Below, one piece after another: positions 25,840 to 34,486 of a DNA stretch of 48,967 nucleotides (positions are counted from its first letter, which is position 1; every line of letters starts with the position of its first letter). Origin of the DNA: an uncultured Lachnospiraceae bacterium (GTDB lineage Bacteria > Bacillota > Clostridia > Lachnospirales > Lachnospiraceae). The notes under the pieces were generated by a model. It had not been told where the DNA came from. It searched no databases and worked only from the letters and a program-made list of their open reading frames with translations. The position numbers and the translations under genes are program-made. The DNA lies in contig CADCMM010000029.1 of assembly GCA_902802515.1 (NCBI GenBank), forward strand, positions 1 through 48,967, in the 5' to 3' direction.

Positions 25840-26586
25840 TTAATGTATAATGTAGTATTTGTATATGGAAGAATTTATATTCATGATTTTTTTCGTAATT
25901 TGCGCGGTTACAGAGCGTGGAATTCCGGCGTCATTTTCGTGAAAGTACAAATAGAGCGAAAACCGATCTGCCGAAGAATCGGCTTTGCGTTTTCTACAGG
26001 AGGTATTTACCTCAATTCCTTTGCCTTCTTTGATTGCCAGCCGGAGTATCCGTTCTATGATATCCAAAATTTTTTCATCGGGATATGGTCCTACCAGATC
26101 GTATCGTTTGATCATATCCAGATGACCCAGGATGGAATAGTCATGATACAGATTCATGACTTCATAAATCTGTTCATAATATCTGCGCTGGAATTCTTCC
26201 TGAGTTTTTCCTTTTTGGAAATCCTGTGACCAGAACTCCAGATCATCTACCTGATGATTGCTGAGAATGATAAAATCAAACTCATACATATCAAATATTT
26301 TTTGAAACTGAGGTATCGTATGGGGCTGTATGCCGAATTCCATCCCCGCTTTTACCGTAATTTTATCTCCGAACCTGCGCCGGATATCCGCCAGCTCCTG
26401 AAAGTACAGCCTGCAATCACAGTTCCTGCGCTCCGGGGGACCGTCATCCGTTTTTACCCCGTAGTCAATGTGGTCCGTAAAACAGAGTTCATTTAAACCG
26501 AGCGCGAGAGCTTTTTGGACCATCGTTTCCATGGGCGTTTGCGCATCATCACTGAGATGGGTGTGTACATGGTAATCGTATTTCAT
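25840..26586 (-). pseudogene. PHP-domain histidinol-phosphatase-like gene with damaged 3' end
   Basis: The first 190 or so residues are a normal PHP phosphatase: MKYDYHVHTHLSDDAQTP (HxH metal motif), CFTDHIDYG, AGMEFGIQP, ILSNHQVDDLEFW and ILGHLDMIKRYD, up to GKGIEVNTS. After that the frame gives about 50 residues unlike the family (CRKRKADSS... to IYKYYIIH). The expected end of a PHP phosphatase is present in the other frame: KPILRQIGFRSICTFTKMTPEFHAL with a stop at 25908-25910. So about 35-40 codons, including the conserved GSDAH-type metal motif, appear deleted and the frame shifted. The enzyme is probably inactive. It starts 10 bases after the MFS gene. Confidence 0.75.
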
Positions 26587-26596
26587 TGACAGAGCC

Positions 26597-27781
26597 TCAC
26601 TTATTCTTATTAACATTCTTATTAGTAGCTTTTACCAGCATCTCATGCATCAGGAACATTAATACCAGGAGAAGCATCAGGTAAAGCGGCAGCAGCCGAA
26701 TGGAAATGTGTCCGGCGATCCATCCGAAGATGGGAGGCATGATGGAAGTCCCGATGTATGCGCAGGCCATCTGCACTCCCATGATCGCCTGGGAGTTCGC
26801 CGCGCCAAAATGATCCGGTGTGGCGTGCAGCAGGCTTGGGAAAACAGGAGCACAGCCAAGACCGATGATAACAAAGCCTGCCAGAGCGATCCTGGTTCCC
26901 AGCGGAAGAAGAATACACAGGATCCCCAGAAGCGTTAAGATTTGCCCAAGACGCACCATTTGTTCGTCAGAAAGCCGAATAGAGAGAAAACCATTGATGG
27001 CACGGCCGACGGTGATCCCGATAAAGAACAGGGAGGCAAAGCGCGCCGCAGTACCGGCATCGATTCCTTTTGACAGAACAAGATAGCTGCTGGTCCACAG
27101 ACCGGTAGTCTGCTCCAGGGCGCAGTAGGCAAAAAAGCAGAGCATAGCGTATTTGGCGCCGGGGAGAGAAAAGATCTCTTTCAGGGAAAGCGGCGTTTTC
27201 CTTTCAGGAGCTTCATTGCCTTCGGAGTTGGAGGCGACTTTTTTCCAAAGCGGGAGGCTGATAAAAAGAATCAGAACAAGGACAGTCTGCATAATACCGA
27301 TAACGCGGTATCCCTGATTCCATGTTTTTCCTCCCATCAGCGCAGCCCCCATAATATAGGGCCCCACCGAAGCGCCGATGCCCCACATGCAGTGAAGCCA
27401 GCTCATGTGACGGCTGGCAAAATGTAATGCAACATAGTTGTTTAGTGCGGCATCCACACTTCCGGCACCTAGTCCGTAAGGAATAGCCCACAAACAGAGC
27501 ATAATAAAGGAATGGCATGTAGAAAAACCAAAAAGCGCAGCGGCAGTCATAGCTACGCTGATAAGTGTTACTTTTCCGGGGCCAAGTTTTCTGGTAAGCC
27601 GGTCGCTTTGAAGACTGGAAATGACTGTTCCAATGGCGATGATCATAAATACAATGCCGGACCAGGACACGGGCACATTTAGTTCCTGATAGATGGTAGG
27701 CCATGCGGAGCCCAGGAGGGAATCCGGAAGGCCAAGGCTGATAAAAGCAAGATAGATGATGGCAAGCAATAATTGAAACAT
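26597..27781 (-). CDS. MFS transporter, sugar permease-like
   Basis: A 394-residue protein with 12 predicted helices in two halves joined by a charged loop (KKVASNSEGNEAPERKTPLSLKEI). The loop between helices 2 and 3 has the MFS-type DRLTRKLGPGKV. The start LAIIYLAFISLGLPDSLLGSAWP and the overall pattern resemble FucP/YfkF-type MFS permeases. AAAGGA precedes the ATG. It is divergent from an AraC regulator with a cupin sensor, a usual arrangement in which the regulator controls uptake of a sugar or glycoside. The PHP gene follows in the same transcript. Confidence 0.87.
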   Translation of the reverse strand: MFQLLLAIIYLAFISLGLPDSLLGSAWPTIYQELNVPVSWSGIVFMIIAIGTVISSLQSDRLTRKLGPGKVTLISVAMTAAALFGFSTCHSFIMLCLWAIPYGLGAGSVDAALNNYVALHFASRHMSWLHCMWGIGASVGPYIMGAALMGGKTWNQGYRVIGIMQTVLVLILFISLPLWKKVASNSEGNEAPERKTPLSLKEIFSLPGAKYAMLCFFAYCALEQTTGLWTSSYLVLSKGIDAGTAARFASLFFIGITVGRAINGFLSIRLSDEQMVRLGQILTLLGILCILLPLGTRIALAGFVIIGLGCAPVFPSLLHATPDHFGAANSQAIMGVQMACAYIGTSIMPPIFGWIAGHISIRLLPLYLMLLLVLMFLMHEMLVKATNKNVNKNK

Positions 27782-27905
27782 AACGTTATCCTTTCTGTAG
27801 ACGTAGTTTTATTCTCATGATACAATTATATCGTCATAAAAGAAAAAACGTTAGAATTATTCAAACAAGATGGTAGTATAAAACCGTCAGAATGGGGGAA
27901 TATAA

Positions 27906-28799
27906 ATGGCATTATCGGAATGTGCCACCGTGACGGATGAAAACAGCCGCGAGATCAACAGCCATGGAACGGAAGCATTTCCGGTTGCCTGTTATCATGA
28001 TGACCTGCAAATAGAGTCGGTTCCGTGGCATTGGCATGATGAGTGGGAGGCGGTGGTGGTGGAGTGTGGAGAAACAAAGGTATCTATTGGACAGGAGGAA
28101 CATACCGTAAAGGCCGGCGATGGCTTCTTTATCAATTCAGGGATTCTGCATGGGTGCTGGAATGACAGACCGGAGGAATCGTGTTTATTTCACTCCATCG
28201 TTTTTTCCCCTTCCCTTATCGGAGGAACCGCGGACAGTATTTTCTGGGAAAAGTATCTGATGCCGATCCAGAAAAATTATGGCATGAAACTGGTACTTTT
28301 GCATCAGGAGGTATCCTGGGAAAGAGAAGCGTTGGAAGCATTGGAAAATGCCTGGCAGATATGCAATAGAGAACCGGAGGAATATGAGTTTCGCATACGG
28401 GGGGAGCTTTCCCACTTTGCCGCTCTGCTTTTCGCGCATAGGAACCCGGTGAAGGAGAGTTATCCCATGGCGGAGCAGCGCAGGGAAGAGCGTATCAAGC
28501 AAATGCTGACTTTTATTCGGGAACATTATGCCGAGGATATTAATACTGGAAAAATCGCGGAGAGCGCCATGGTGAGTGAAAGTGAATGCCTTCGCTGTTT
28601 CCGCAGCATGCTGGGGACAACGCCCATTCAGTATTTAAAAGAATACCGGCTGGAAAAAGCAGAAGAATTGCTGAGAACTTCAAAAATGAAGGTGTCGGAA
28701 ATCGGAGACCGCTGCGGTTTTCGGGAGATGAGTTATTTTGCCAGAAGTTTTCGCCAGCGGTATGGCGTCGTGCCGTCAGAGTATCACAGATGTATCTGA
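27906..28799 (+). CDS. AraC family transcriptional regulator with cupin sensor domain
   Basis: A 297-residue protein. The N-terminal cupin contains VPWHWHDEWEAVVV and a GDGFFINSGILHGCWN strand typical of ligand-sensing AraC proteins. The C-terminal double helix-turn-helix is present (EDINTGKIAESAMVSESECLR; LGTTPIQYLKEYRLEKAEELL; VSEIGDRCGFREMSYFARSFRQRYGVVPSEYR-like end). GGGGGAA precedes the ATG. It most likely regulates the divergent MFS gene. The 124-base gap carries an ATAACGTTAT palindrome at the MFS start and a second AACGTTA about 60 bases away, possible operator halves. Confidence 0.92.
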   Translation: MALSECATVTDENSREINSHGTEAFPVACYHDDLQIESVPWHWHDEWEAVVVECGETKVSIGQEEHTVKAGDGFFINSGILHGCWNDRPEESCLFHSIVFSPSLIGGTADSIFWEKYLMPIQKNYGMKLVLLHQEVSWEREALEALENAWQICNREPEEYEFRIRGELSHFAALLFAHRNPVKESYPMAEQRREERIKQMLTFIREHYAEDINTGKIAESAMVSESECLRCFRSMLGTTPIQYLKEYRLEKAEELLRTSKMKVSEIGDRCGFREMSYFARSFRQRYGVVPSEYHRCI

Positions 28800-28836
28800 A
28801 TGAAAAGAAAATAGAGAAAAAATGGAGGAAAGCCGC

Positions 28837-29607
28837 ATGAGACTATTATTTATCCGACATGGAGATCCGGATTATGAGCATGACACTTTGACAGAGAAAG
28901 GACGGAGAGAAGCGCAGCTTCTGTCTGACCGTATGGTGAAAGAGACCGTTCGTGATTTTTATGTCTCTCCCCTGGGACGTGCCAGGGACACCGCTGCTTA
29001 TACGCTGGAGCGTCTGGGCAGAAATGCCCGGGTGAAGGACTGGCTGCAGGAGTTTCCCGCAAAAGTAGATGTTAATTTATCTGAAAATATGCAGAAGGCC
29101 TACCCCAACACGAGAAGAAATGAAACTGGGTTCAAAAACCGGATTGCCTGGGATATGGTGCCGTCCTATTGGAAAAATAAACCGGAGTATTATGATCGTG
29201 AGGGGTGGCACCATTCCGAGATGACACTGTACAGTAATATCAATGAAGTGTATGACAGAACCTGCAAGGGGTTAGATGAACTTTTAGCACAGTACGGCTA
29301 TATCCGTGAGGGATATCTGTATCACACAGAGATGGGAAATAACGATACCATTTGCTTTTTTTGTCATTTTGGGGTGACCTGCGTCCTGCTGTCTCATTTG
29401 TGGGGAGTTTCACCTTTTACAATCTGGCACAGCACGGCCATGGCGCCTACCTCCGTAACAGAGGTTTACACGGAGGAGAGGGAAAAAGGTATCGTGAGTT
29501 TCCGGGCATCCAAGATCGGGGATATTTCTCATCTCTATGCAGGAAATGAGCCCCCCTCATTCTCTGCGCGCTTCTGCGAGAAGTACGAGAATGATGAGAG
29601 GCACTGA
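28837..29607 (+). CDS. Histidine phosphatase family protein
   Basis: Start at the ATG behind GGAGGA. The 256-residue protein begins MRLLFIRHGDPDYEHDTLTEKG, with the RHG phospho-histidine motif, then FYVSPLGRARDTAAYTLE and a later CHFGVTCVLLSHLWG carrying the second catalytic His. This is the phosphoglycerate mutase-like fold used on small phosphate esters. The insert around SYWKNKPEYYDREGWHHSE is larger than in the simplest members. Substrate is unknown. It follows the AraC gene by 37 bases. Confidence 0.87.
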   Translation: MRLLFIRHGDPDYEHDTLTEKGRREAQLLSDRMVKETVRDFYVSPLGRARDTAAYTLERLGRNARVKDWLQEFPAKVDVNLSENMQKAYPNTRRNETGFKNRIAWDMVPSYWKNKPEYYDREGWHHSEMTLYSNINEVYDRTCKGLDELLAQYGYIREGYLYHTEMGNNDTICFFCHFGVTCVLLSHLWGVSPFTIWHSTAMAPTSVTEVYTEEREKGIVSFRASKIGDISHLYAGNEPPSFSARFCEKYENDERH

Positions 29608-29617
29608 CTATCTGTAC

Positions 29618-30826
29618 TTACTTTGACGAAAACTGTTCCCGGTAATCCTCCAACAGTTTAGTCTGCCTGCGTTTTTGCAGACAGAGGGCGATCAGCTTCT
29701 GGACAAGGTCATAGATCACAGCAAACAGAGGAACGCCGATCAGGATGCCCACCAGACCCCAGAGGGAGCCGAAGAACAGGATGGCGAACAGTACCCAGAA
29801 GCCGGACAAGCCAAGTTTGTCTCCCAGAATGTGCGGCCCGATGATATTTCCGTCAATCTGCTGAAGGATAATGATAAATACTAGAAAAATCACACATTTG
29901 TAGGGACTTTCCGTCAGGATCAAAATGGCGGAGGGAATGGCTCCCAGGTATGGTCCGAAGAACGGGATCATGTTGGTGACGCCTACGATGACACTGACTA
30001 AGACGGTATAAGGCATCCCCGCAGCCCAGCAGAAAACGAAACAGATTCCTCCCATGATGGCGGAGTCCAACAGCTTTCCGGTGATGAATCCAATAAACAT
30101 CCGGTCAGCCAGGTGAAGTTCATTTAGGATTCGCCGGTTCCACTTTTCCGGGAAGATGCTGTAGAGCAAAAGTTTTCCCTGGGCCAGGAACTTTTCCCGG
30201 CTGCCCAGCAGGTAGATGGAAACGATGCAGCCAAGACCAAAATTTTTCAGAAAACTCATCAGGCTAAGAAAGCTGGAGGTGATATTTGAGATAATATCCT
30301 GCATATTGGTCAGCACATTGTTGGACAGATAATTCTGAAGCCGATCACTCAGGGTGGTGATGATCTGGTCAACATAACTGATGACCTCCCGGCTCATCTC
30401 TCCCCGCTCCCAGGTGCCGATCCAGGCCTGAAAGCGGTCAATGATATCGGGCAGCTGCGATACAATACTGGAAATGCTGGTGATCAGCTGGGGGATGATC
30501 AGGCCGAAAAGGAAGATAATGATCAGTATGGCGATTACAAACGTCACCAGAATAGCGCACATCCGGTTCAGTCCTGGGTGCGCTTTTTTTGCGATTCGTT
30601 TATTCAATGCCGCGAAGCCGTTTTCAAAAAATTCGCAGGCCGGGCGAAGCACATACGCGATGACCAGACCGTAGATAAAGGGCATAAGGATGCTGGCCAG
30701 TCCATGAAAGACATTCATAATGGAGGACGGGCGAAATACCAATAGGACCACAAAGCATCCCACCAGAAGAATGCCCAGAAGAGCAGCTAAAAAAAACAGG
30801 TATCTTTTCCAAATCGTATTTTTCAA
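29618..30826 (-). CDS. AI-2E family transporter (YtvI/PerM-like permease)
   Basis: About 402 residues with some eight membrane helices and a long central amphipathic domain (about 110-210), the AI-2E/PerM pattern. It ends with VGVTNMIPFFGPYLGAIPSAILIL and IIGPHILGDKLGLSGFWVLFAILFFGSLWGLVGILIGVPLFAV, highly conserved in the family. Members export small molecules or ions; the function of most is unproven. I prefer the TTG start eight bases after GAGG over an in-frame GTG nine bases upstream (30835) that sits inside that ribosome-binding site. Confidence 0.9.
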   Translation of the reverse strand: MKNTIWKRYLFFLAALLGILLVGCFVVLLVFRPSSIMNVFHGLASILMPFIYGLVIAYVLRPACEFFENGFAALNKRIAKKAHPGLNRMCAILVTFVIAILIIIFLFGLIIPQLITSISSIVSQLPDIIDRFQAWIGTWERGEMSREVISYVDQIITTLSDRLQNYLSNNVLTNMQDIISNITSSFLSLMSFLKNFGLGCIVSIYLLGSREKFLAQGKLLLYSIFPEKWNRRILNELHLADRMFIGFITGKLLDSAIMGGICFVFCWAAGMPYTVLVSVIVGVTNMIPFFGPYLGAIPSAILILTESPYKCVIFLVFIIILQQIDGNIIGPHILGDKLGLSGFWVLFAILFFGSLWGLVGILIGVPLFAVIYDLVQKLIALCLQKRRQTKLLEDYREQFSSK

Positions 30827-30904
30827 ACGGATCACCTCATGACAAGTCTATGTTTTGAGTATACCCAATTTGGAGAAAATAGTAAATAACATCTACGGAA
30901 TTTC

Positions 30905-30933
30905 TTGCCGAACCGGCGGGATAATGATATGAT
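30905..30933 (+). promoter_or_regulatory. Candidate sigma-A promoter for ispF
   Basis: TTGCCG (30905-30910) and TATGAT (30928-30933) lie 17 bases apart, about 88 bases before the ispF start. The rest of the divergent gap (30841-30904) is AT-rich. Confidence 0.5.
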
Positions 30934-31020
30934 TACTGTAAATGTCATGAGTGGTGTTGAAACGCTGATATGGGAATTTAGACAGAAATAGGGATACAGC
31001 CAGTCGGAAAGGAGCATGAT

Positions 31021-31563
31021 ATGCGGGTTGGATTGGGTTATGATGTGCATAAATTAGCTGAAGGTCGGGAGCTGATCATGGGAGGCGTTAAGATCCCTTA
31101 TGAGAAAGGACTTCTTGGCCACTCGGACGCGGACGTGGTAGTCCATGCGATCATGGACGCCCTGCTGGGAGCGGCCGCTCTGGGAGATATCGGACAGCAT
31201 TTTCCGGATACGGATCCGCAGTATGAGGGAATTTCCAGCATCGCTCTGCTGGAGCATGTGGGGAAACTGCTGGAGGAGAACAATTATGTCATTGAAAATA
31301 TAGACGCTGTGATCATCGCGCAGCGGCCTAAGATGATGCCGCATATACCGCAGATGCGGGAAAATGTGGCGGCGGCTTTGGGAATTGAGATGGGACAGGT
31401 CAGCATCAAGGCGACCACCGAGGAGGGACTTGGCTTTACCGGAAGCGGAGAGGGTATCTCAGCTCAGGCCATTTGTCTGCTGCTCCCTTTGATGGATCTT
31501 GTGGCGAATGATGTGATGGTAAGCGGCCCGGGATGCGCCGGGTGCAGCGGATGTAACCGTTGA
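31021..31563 (+). CDS. ispF: 2-C-methyl-D-erythritol 2,4-cyclodiphosphate synthase with Cys-rich tail
   Basis: MEP-pathway enzyme that forms the cyclic diphosphate of methylerythritol. Zinc ligands are D8 and H10 in [12 protein letters not shown] and H42 in [18 protein letters not shown] and the C-terminal [26 protein letters not shown] are conserved. The family ends near residue 157, but this protein has about 20 more residues ending [12 protein letters not shown], with Cys at 172, 175 and 178. The spacing could bind a metal, which is unusual for IspF. GGAAAGGAG precedes the ATG. Confidence 0.95.
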   Translation: MRVGLGYDVHKLAEGRELIMGGVKIPYEKGLLGHSDADVVVHAIMDALLGAAALGDIGQHFPDTDPQYEGISSIALLEHVGKLLEENNYVIENIDAVIIAQRPKMMPHIPQMRENVAAALGIEMGQVSIKATTEEGLGFTGSGEGISAQAICLLLPLMDLVANDVMVSGPGCAGCSGCNR

Positions 31564-31684
31564 CAAATCGTTTAGGATTGCATAGACTAAAATCCAGAGG
31601 ATTATAAAATAAGTTAGGGAAACGCTGGTCAAATCATCGTTTCCTTAGAAAATGCAGATTTAAATTCAGGAAAGGTGAAGAAAG

Positions 31685-33091
31685 ATGAAGTTTTACAATA
31701 CCCTGACGAAGAGAAAAGAAGAATTTGTGCCGTTAGTGCCGGGGAAGGTTTCCATGTACGTCTGCGGACCCACGGTATACAACTTTATTCATATCGGAAA
31801 TGCGAGACCTATGATCGTGTTTGACACGGCCAGGCGGTATATGGAACATCGGGGATATGAGGTAAATTATGTTTCCAATTTTACGGATGTGGATGACAAG
31901 ATCATCAAAAAGGCTCTGGAGGAGAGCGTCAATGCTCAGGAAATCTCTGAACGTTATATCAAAGAGTGCAAACAGGATATGGCAGATATGAATGTGAAAC
32001 CTGCTACTACTCATCCGCAGGCCACTCAGGAGATCGACGGGATGATCGAGATGATCTCTATCCTGATGGAGAAAGGCTACGCCTACGAGGTGGAGGGAAC
32101 TGTCTACTTCCGCACCAGAAAGTTTGCGGAGTACGGAAAACTGTCCCACAAAAATCTGGACGATCTGCGTTCCGGCAACCGCTCTCTTCTGGTGACCGGA
32201 GAAGACCAGAAAGAAGATCCATTGGATTTTGTGCTGTGGAAACCAAAAAAAGAAGGAGAACCCTACTGGGAGTCTCCCTGGAGCCAGGGACGTCCCGGAT
32301 GGCATATAGAATGCTCCGTGATGGCGAAAAAGTATCTGGGAGAAGAGATCGACATTCATGCCGGCGGCGAGGATCTGATCTTCCCGCACCATGAGAATGA
32401 AATTGCTCAGAGTGAGTGCTGCAACGGTAAGATTTTTGCCAGATACTGGCTGCACAACGGGTTTTTAAATATTGATAACAAGAAGATGTCCAAGTCCCTT
32501 GGCAACTTTTTCACAGTTCGCGAAATCAAAGACAGATATGACCTGCAGGTGCTGCGTTTCTTTATGCTGAGCGCCCACTACAGAAGCCCGTTGAATTTCA
32601 GTGCGGAGCTGATGGAAGCCTCCAAAAACGGGCTGGATCGTATCGTAAACGCAGTGGACAATCTGAATTATCTGCAGGAGAATGCTGCAGTCGCGGAATT
32701 GACCAAACAGGAGGCGGCTGCGCTTTCAGAGGTGAAGGCATTTGTAGAGCGGTTTGACGAAGCGATGGATGATGACCTGAACACGGCGGATGCCATCTCT
32801 GTGATCTTCGAGCTGGTAAAATATGCCAATTCCAATGTCACCGCCCAGAACTCCAGGGCATTTATCCAGGCGGTAAAGGACGAAATTCTTGAACTTGGTG
32901 ATGTGCTGGGACTGATCCTGGAGAAGAAGGAAGAGATTCTGGAGGCCGATATCGAGAAACTGATCGAGGAACGTCAGGCAGCCAGAAAAGCGAAAGATTT
33001 TGCCAGGGCTGATGCGATCCGGGGCCAGCTTCTGGATATGGGTATCGTACTTTTGGATACCCGCGAAGGAGTAAAATGGAAGAAGGCATGA
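31685..33091 (+). CDS. cysS: Cysteinyl-tRNA synthetase
   Basis: A 468-residue class I synthetase. The HIGH-type motif is FIHIGNARP and the KMSKS motif is KKMSKSLGNF. Zinc ligands are in the Cys of CGPTVYN, the ECSVMAKKYLG Cys and the HHENEIAQSE region. It charges tRNA-Cys. AGGAAAGGTG precedes the ATG. The 121-base leader has a weak 7-base hairpin (31618-31624 with 31638-31644) and no T-box signature. It overlaps mrnC by 16 bases in the usual cysS-mrnC-rlmB order. Confidence 0.97.
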   Translation: MKFYNTLTKRKEEFVPLVPGKVSMYVCGPTVYNFIHIGNARPMIVFDTARRYMEHRGYEVNYVSNFTDVDDKIIKKALEESVNAQEISERYIKECKQDMADMNVKPATTHPQATQEIDGMIEMISILMEKGYAYEVEGTVYFRTRKFAEYGKLSHKNLDDLRSGNRSLLVTGEDQKEDPLDFVLWKPKKEGEPYWESPWSQGRPGWHIECSVMAKKYLGEEIDIHAGGEDLIFPHHENEIAQSECCNGKIFARYWLHNGFLNIDNKKMSKSLGNFFTVREIKDRYDLQVLRFFMLSAHYRSPLNFSAELMEASKNGLDRIVNAVDNLNYLQENAAVAELTKQEAAALSEVKAFVERFDEAMDDDLNTADAISVIFELVKYANSNVTAQNSRAFIQAVKDEILELGDVLGLILEKKEEILEADIEKLIEERQAARKAKDFARADAIRGQLLDMGIVLLDTREGVKWKKA

Positions 33092-33513
33092 TGGAAGAAT
33101 ACCTTGCGGAGCGGTTTGGTTTGCAGAGGCGGGCCTGGGATCAGTACTCTCCGTTAACCCTGGCCTATATCGGGGACGCAGTGTATGATCTGATAATCCG
33201 CAGCGTGCTGGTCAAGCGGGCCAACTGTCAGACGGGAAAACTGCACCTGCGCGCCAGCAGTCTGGTGAAGGCAGGCACACAGGCCGAGATGATCACGGCT
33301 TTGCAGCCGCATCTGACGGAGGAAGAACAGGGCGTTTATCGCCGGGGACACAACGCCAAACCTTACAATACAGCGAAAAACGCTACCCGCAGAGAGTATC
33401 TGGAGGCCACAGGTTTCGAGGCTCTGATAGGTTATTTATACCTGAATGGTGATCATCAGCGAATGATCGATCTGGTAAAACTGGGATTGGAGGAGAGCGG
33501 GCATGCGTTATGA
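33076..33513 (+). CDS. mrnC: Mini-ribonuclease III
   Basis: A 145-residue RNase III catalytic domain without the double-stranded-RNA-binding domain, as in MrnC, which matures the ends of 23S rRNA. The catalytic helix reads LAYIGDAVYDLIIR, and the second acidic cluster is in YLEATGFEALIGYLYL. AAGGAG precedes the ATG. It overlaps cysS upstream and rlmB downstream by 16 and 11 bases. Confidence 0.94.
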   Translation: MEEGMMEEYLAERFGLQRRAWDQYSPLTLAYIGDAVYDLIIRSVLVKRANCQTGKLHLRASSLVKAGTQAEMITALQPHLTEEEQGVYRRGHNAKPYNTAKNATRREYLEATGFEALIGYLYLNGDHQRMIDLVKLGLEESGHAL

Positions 33514-34243
33514 GGAATTGACGATCGAGGGAAGAAATGCAGTAATGGAAGCGTTTCGCTCCGGCAAGACCATAGACAAGCTGTACGTTCAGGAAGGTCT
33601 GCAGGATGGTCCGGTCCTTTCCATTCTGCGGGAAGCGAAAAAACACGACATCATAATAAATAAAGTAAAGAAGGAACGGCTGGATCAGATGTCTGAGACC
33701 GGAAAGCATCAGGGAGTGATCGCCCAGGCGGCGGCTTACGAGTATGCCCAGGTGGAAGATATCCTGAATGCGGCCAGGGAAAAGGGAGAACCTCCCTTTA
33801 TTATCCTGCTGGATAATATTGAAGATCCCCATAATCTTGGAGCTATCATCCGTACCGCCAACCTGGCCGGTGCCCACGGTGTGATCATACCGAAGCGCCG
33901 GGCAGTGGGTCTGACCGCGGTGGTGGCCAGGACTTCCGCCGGAGCGCTGAATTATACGCCGGTGGCAAAGGTGAGTAATCTGGGCAATACCATAGAGGAA
34001 CTGAAAAAGGAAGGGCTGTGGTTTGTCTGTGCCGATATGGACGGCGAGCTGATGTACAATCTGGATCTGAAAGGTCCCATCGGTCTGGTGGTGGGCAATG
34101 AGGGAAACGGTGTCAGCCGCCTGGTAAAAGAGAAGTGCGACTTTGTAGCCTCGATCCCAATGAACGGTAACATCGATTCCCTGAATGCCTCTGTGGCAGC
34201 GGGGGTGCTGGCTTATGAGATCGTGCGGCAGAAAATGCAGTAA
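33503..34243 (+). CDS. rlmB: 23S rRNA (guanosine-2'-O-)-methyltransferase RlmB-like
   Basis: A 246-residue SpoU-family knotted methyltransferase. The N-terminal substrate-binding domain begins YEELTIEGRNAVMEAFRSGKTI. The SAM-binding knot contains LDNIEDPHNLGAIIRTANLAGAHGV, VGNEGNGVSRLV and IPMNGNIDSLNASVAAGVLAYE. It methylates a 2'-hydroxyl of 23S rRNA (G2251 in the E. coli enzyme). Third gene of the cysS-mrnC-rlmB operon, starting inside the mrnC end behind GGAGGAG. Confidence 0.94.
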   Translation: MRYEELTIEGRNAVMEAFRSGKTIDKLYVQEGLQDGPVLSILREAKKHDIIINKVKKERLDQMSETGKHQGVIAQAAAYEYAQVEDILNAAREKGEPPFIILLDNIEDPHNLGAIIRTANLAGAHGVIIPKRRAVGLTAVVARTSAGALNYTPVAKVSNLGNTIEELKKEGLWFVCADMDGELMYNLDLKGPIGLVVGNEGNGVSRLVKEKCDFVASIPMNGNIDSLNASVAAGVLAYEIVRQKMQ

Positions 34244-34273
34244 TGTCTACAGGATAATTATTTCAGAAAGTCA

Positions 34274-34302
34274 TTGACAAATAACTACATCTGTGATATT
34301 AT
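34274..34302 (+). promoter_or_regulatory. Sigma-A promoter for tRNA-Thr
   Basis: Perfect TTGACA (34274-34279), 17-base spacer and TATTAT (34297-34302), ending 29 bases before the tRNA. Its strength is typical of stable-RNA genes. Confidence 0.85.
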
Positions 34303-34331
34303 CATTATTCGTAGCGGATAAAACCGCTCAG

Positions 34332-34404
34332 GCTGCTGTGGCTCAGTCGGTAGAGCGTCACATTGGTAATGTGGAGGTCACGGGTCCGATTCCCGTCAGC
34401 AGCT
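34332..34404 (+). tRNA. tRNA-Thr (anticodon GGT)
   Basis: Full cloverleaf. Acceptor stem GCTGCTG with CAGCAGC, D stem GCTC/GAGC, anticodon stem TCACA/TGTGG around loop TTGGTAA (anticodon GGT at 34365-34367), T stem ACGGG/CCCGT with loop TCCGATT, discriminator T. CCA is not encoded. It reads ACC and ACU codons. Confidence 0.97.
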
Positions 34405-34426
34405 TTTTATATTGATATTATCAAGG

Positions 34427-34454
34427 AAAGATCCTGCGTTGCGCAGGATCTTTT
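34427..34454 (+). terminator. Rho-independent terminator after tRNA-Thr
   Basis: Twelve-pair stem AAAGATCCTGCG (34427-34438) with CGCAGGATCTTT (34442-34453), three-base loop TTG, T run at 34451-34454. Confidence 0.85.
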
Positions 34455-34486
34455 GGCGTATAGAAAGTAGTGGAGGCGGATCCGTG

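Noticed and set aside
31564..31684. Possible T-box leader before cysS
   Set aside because: Only about 120 bases, no T-box core sequence and no full antiterminator/terminator pair; just one weak hairpin.
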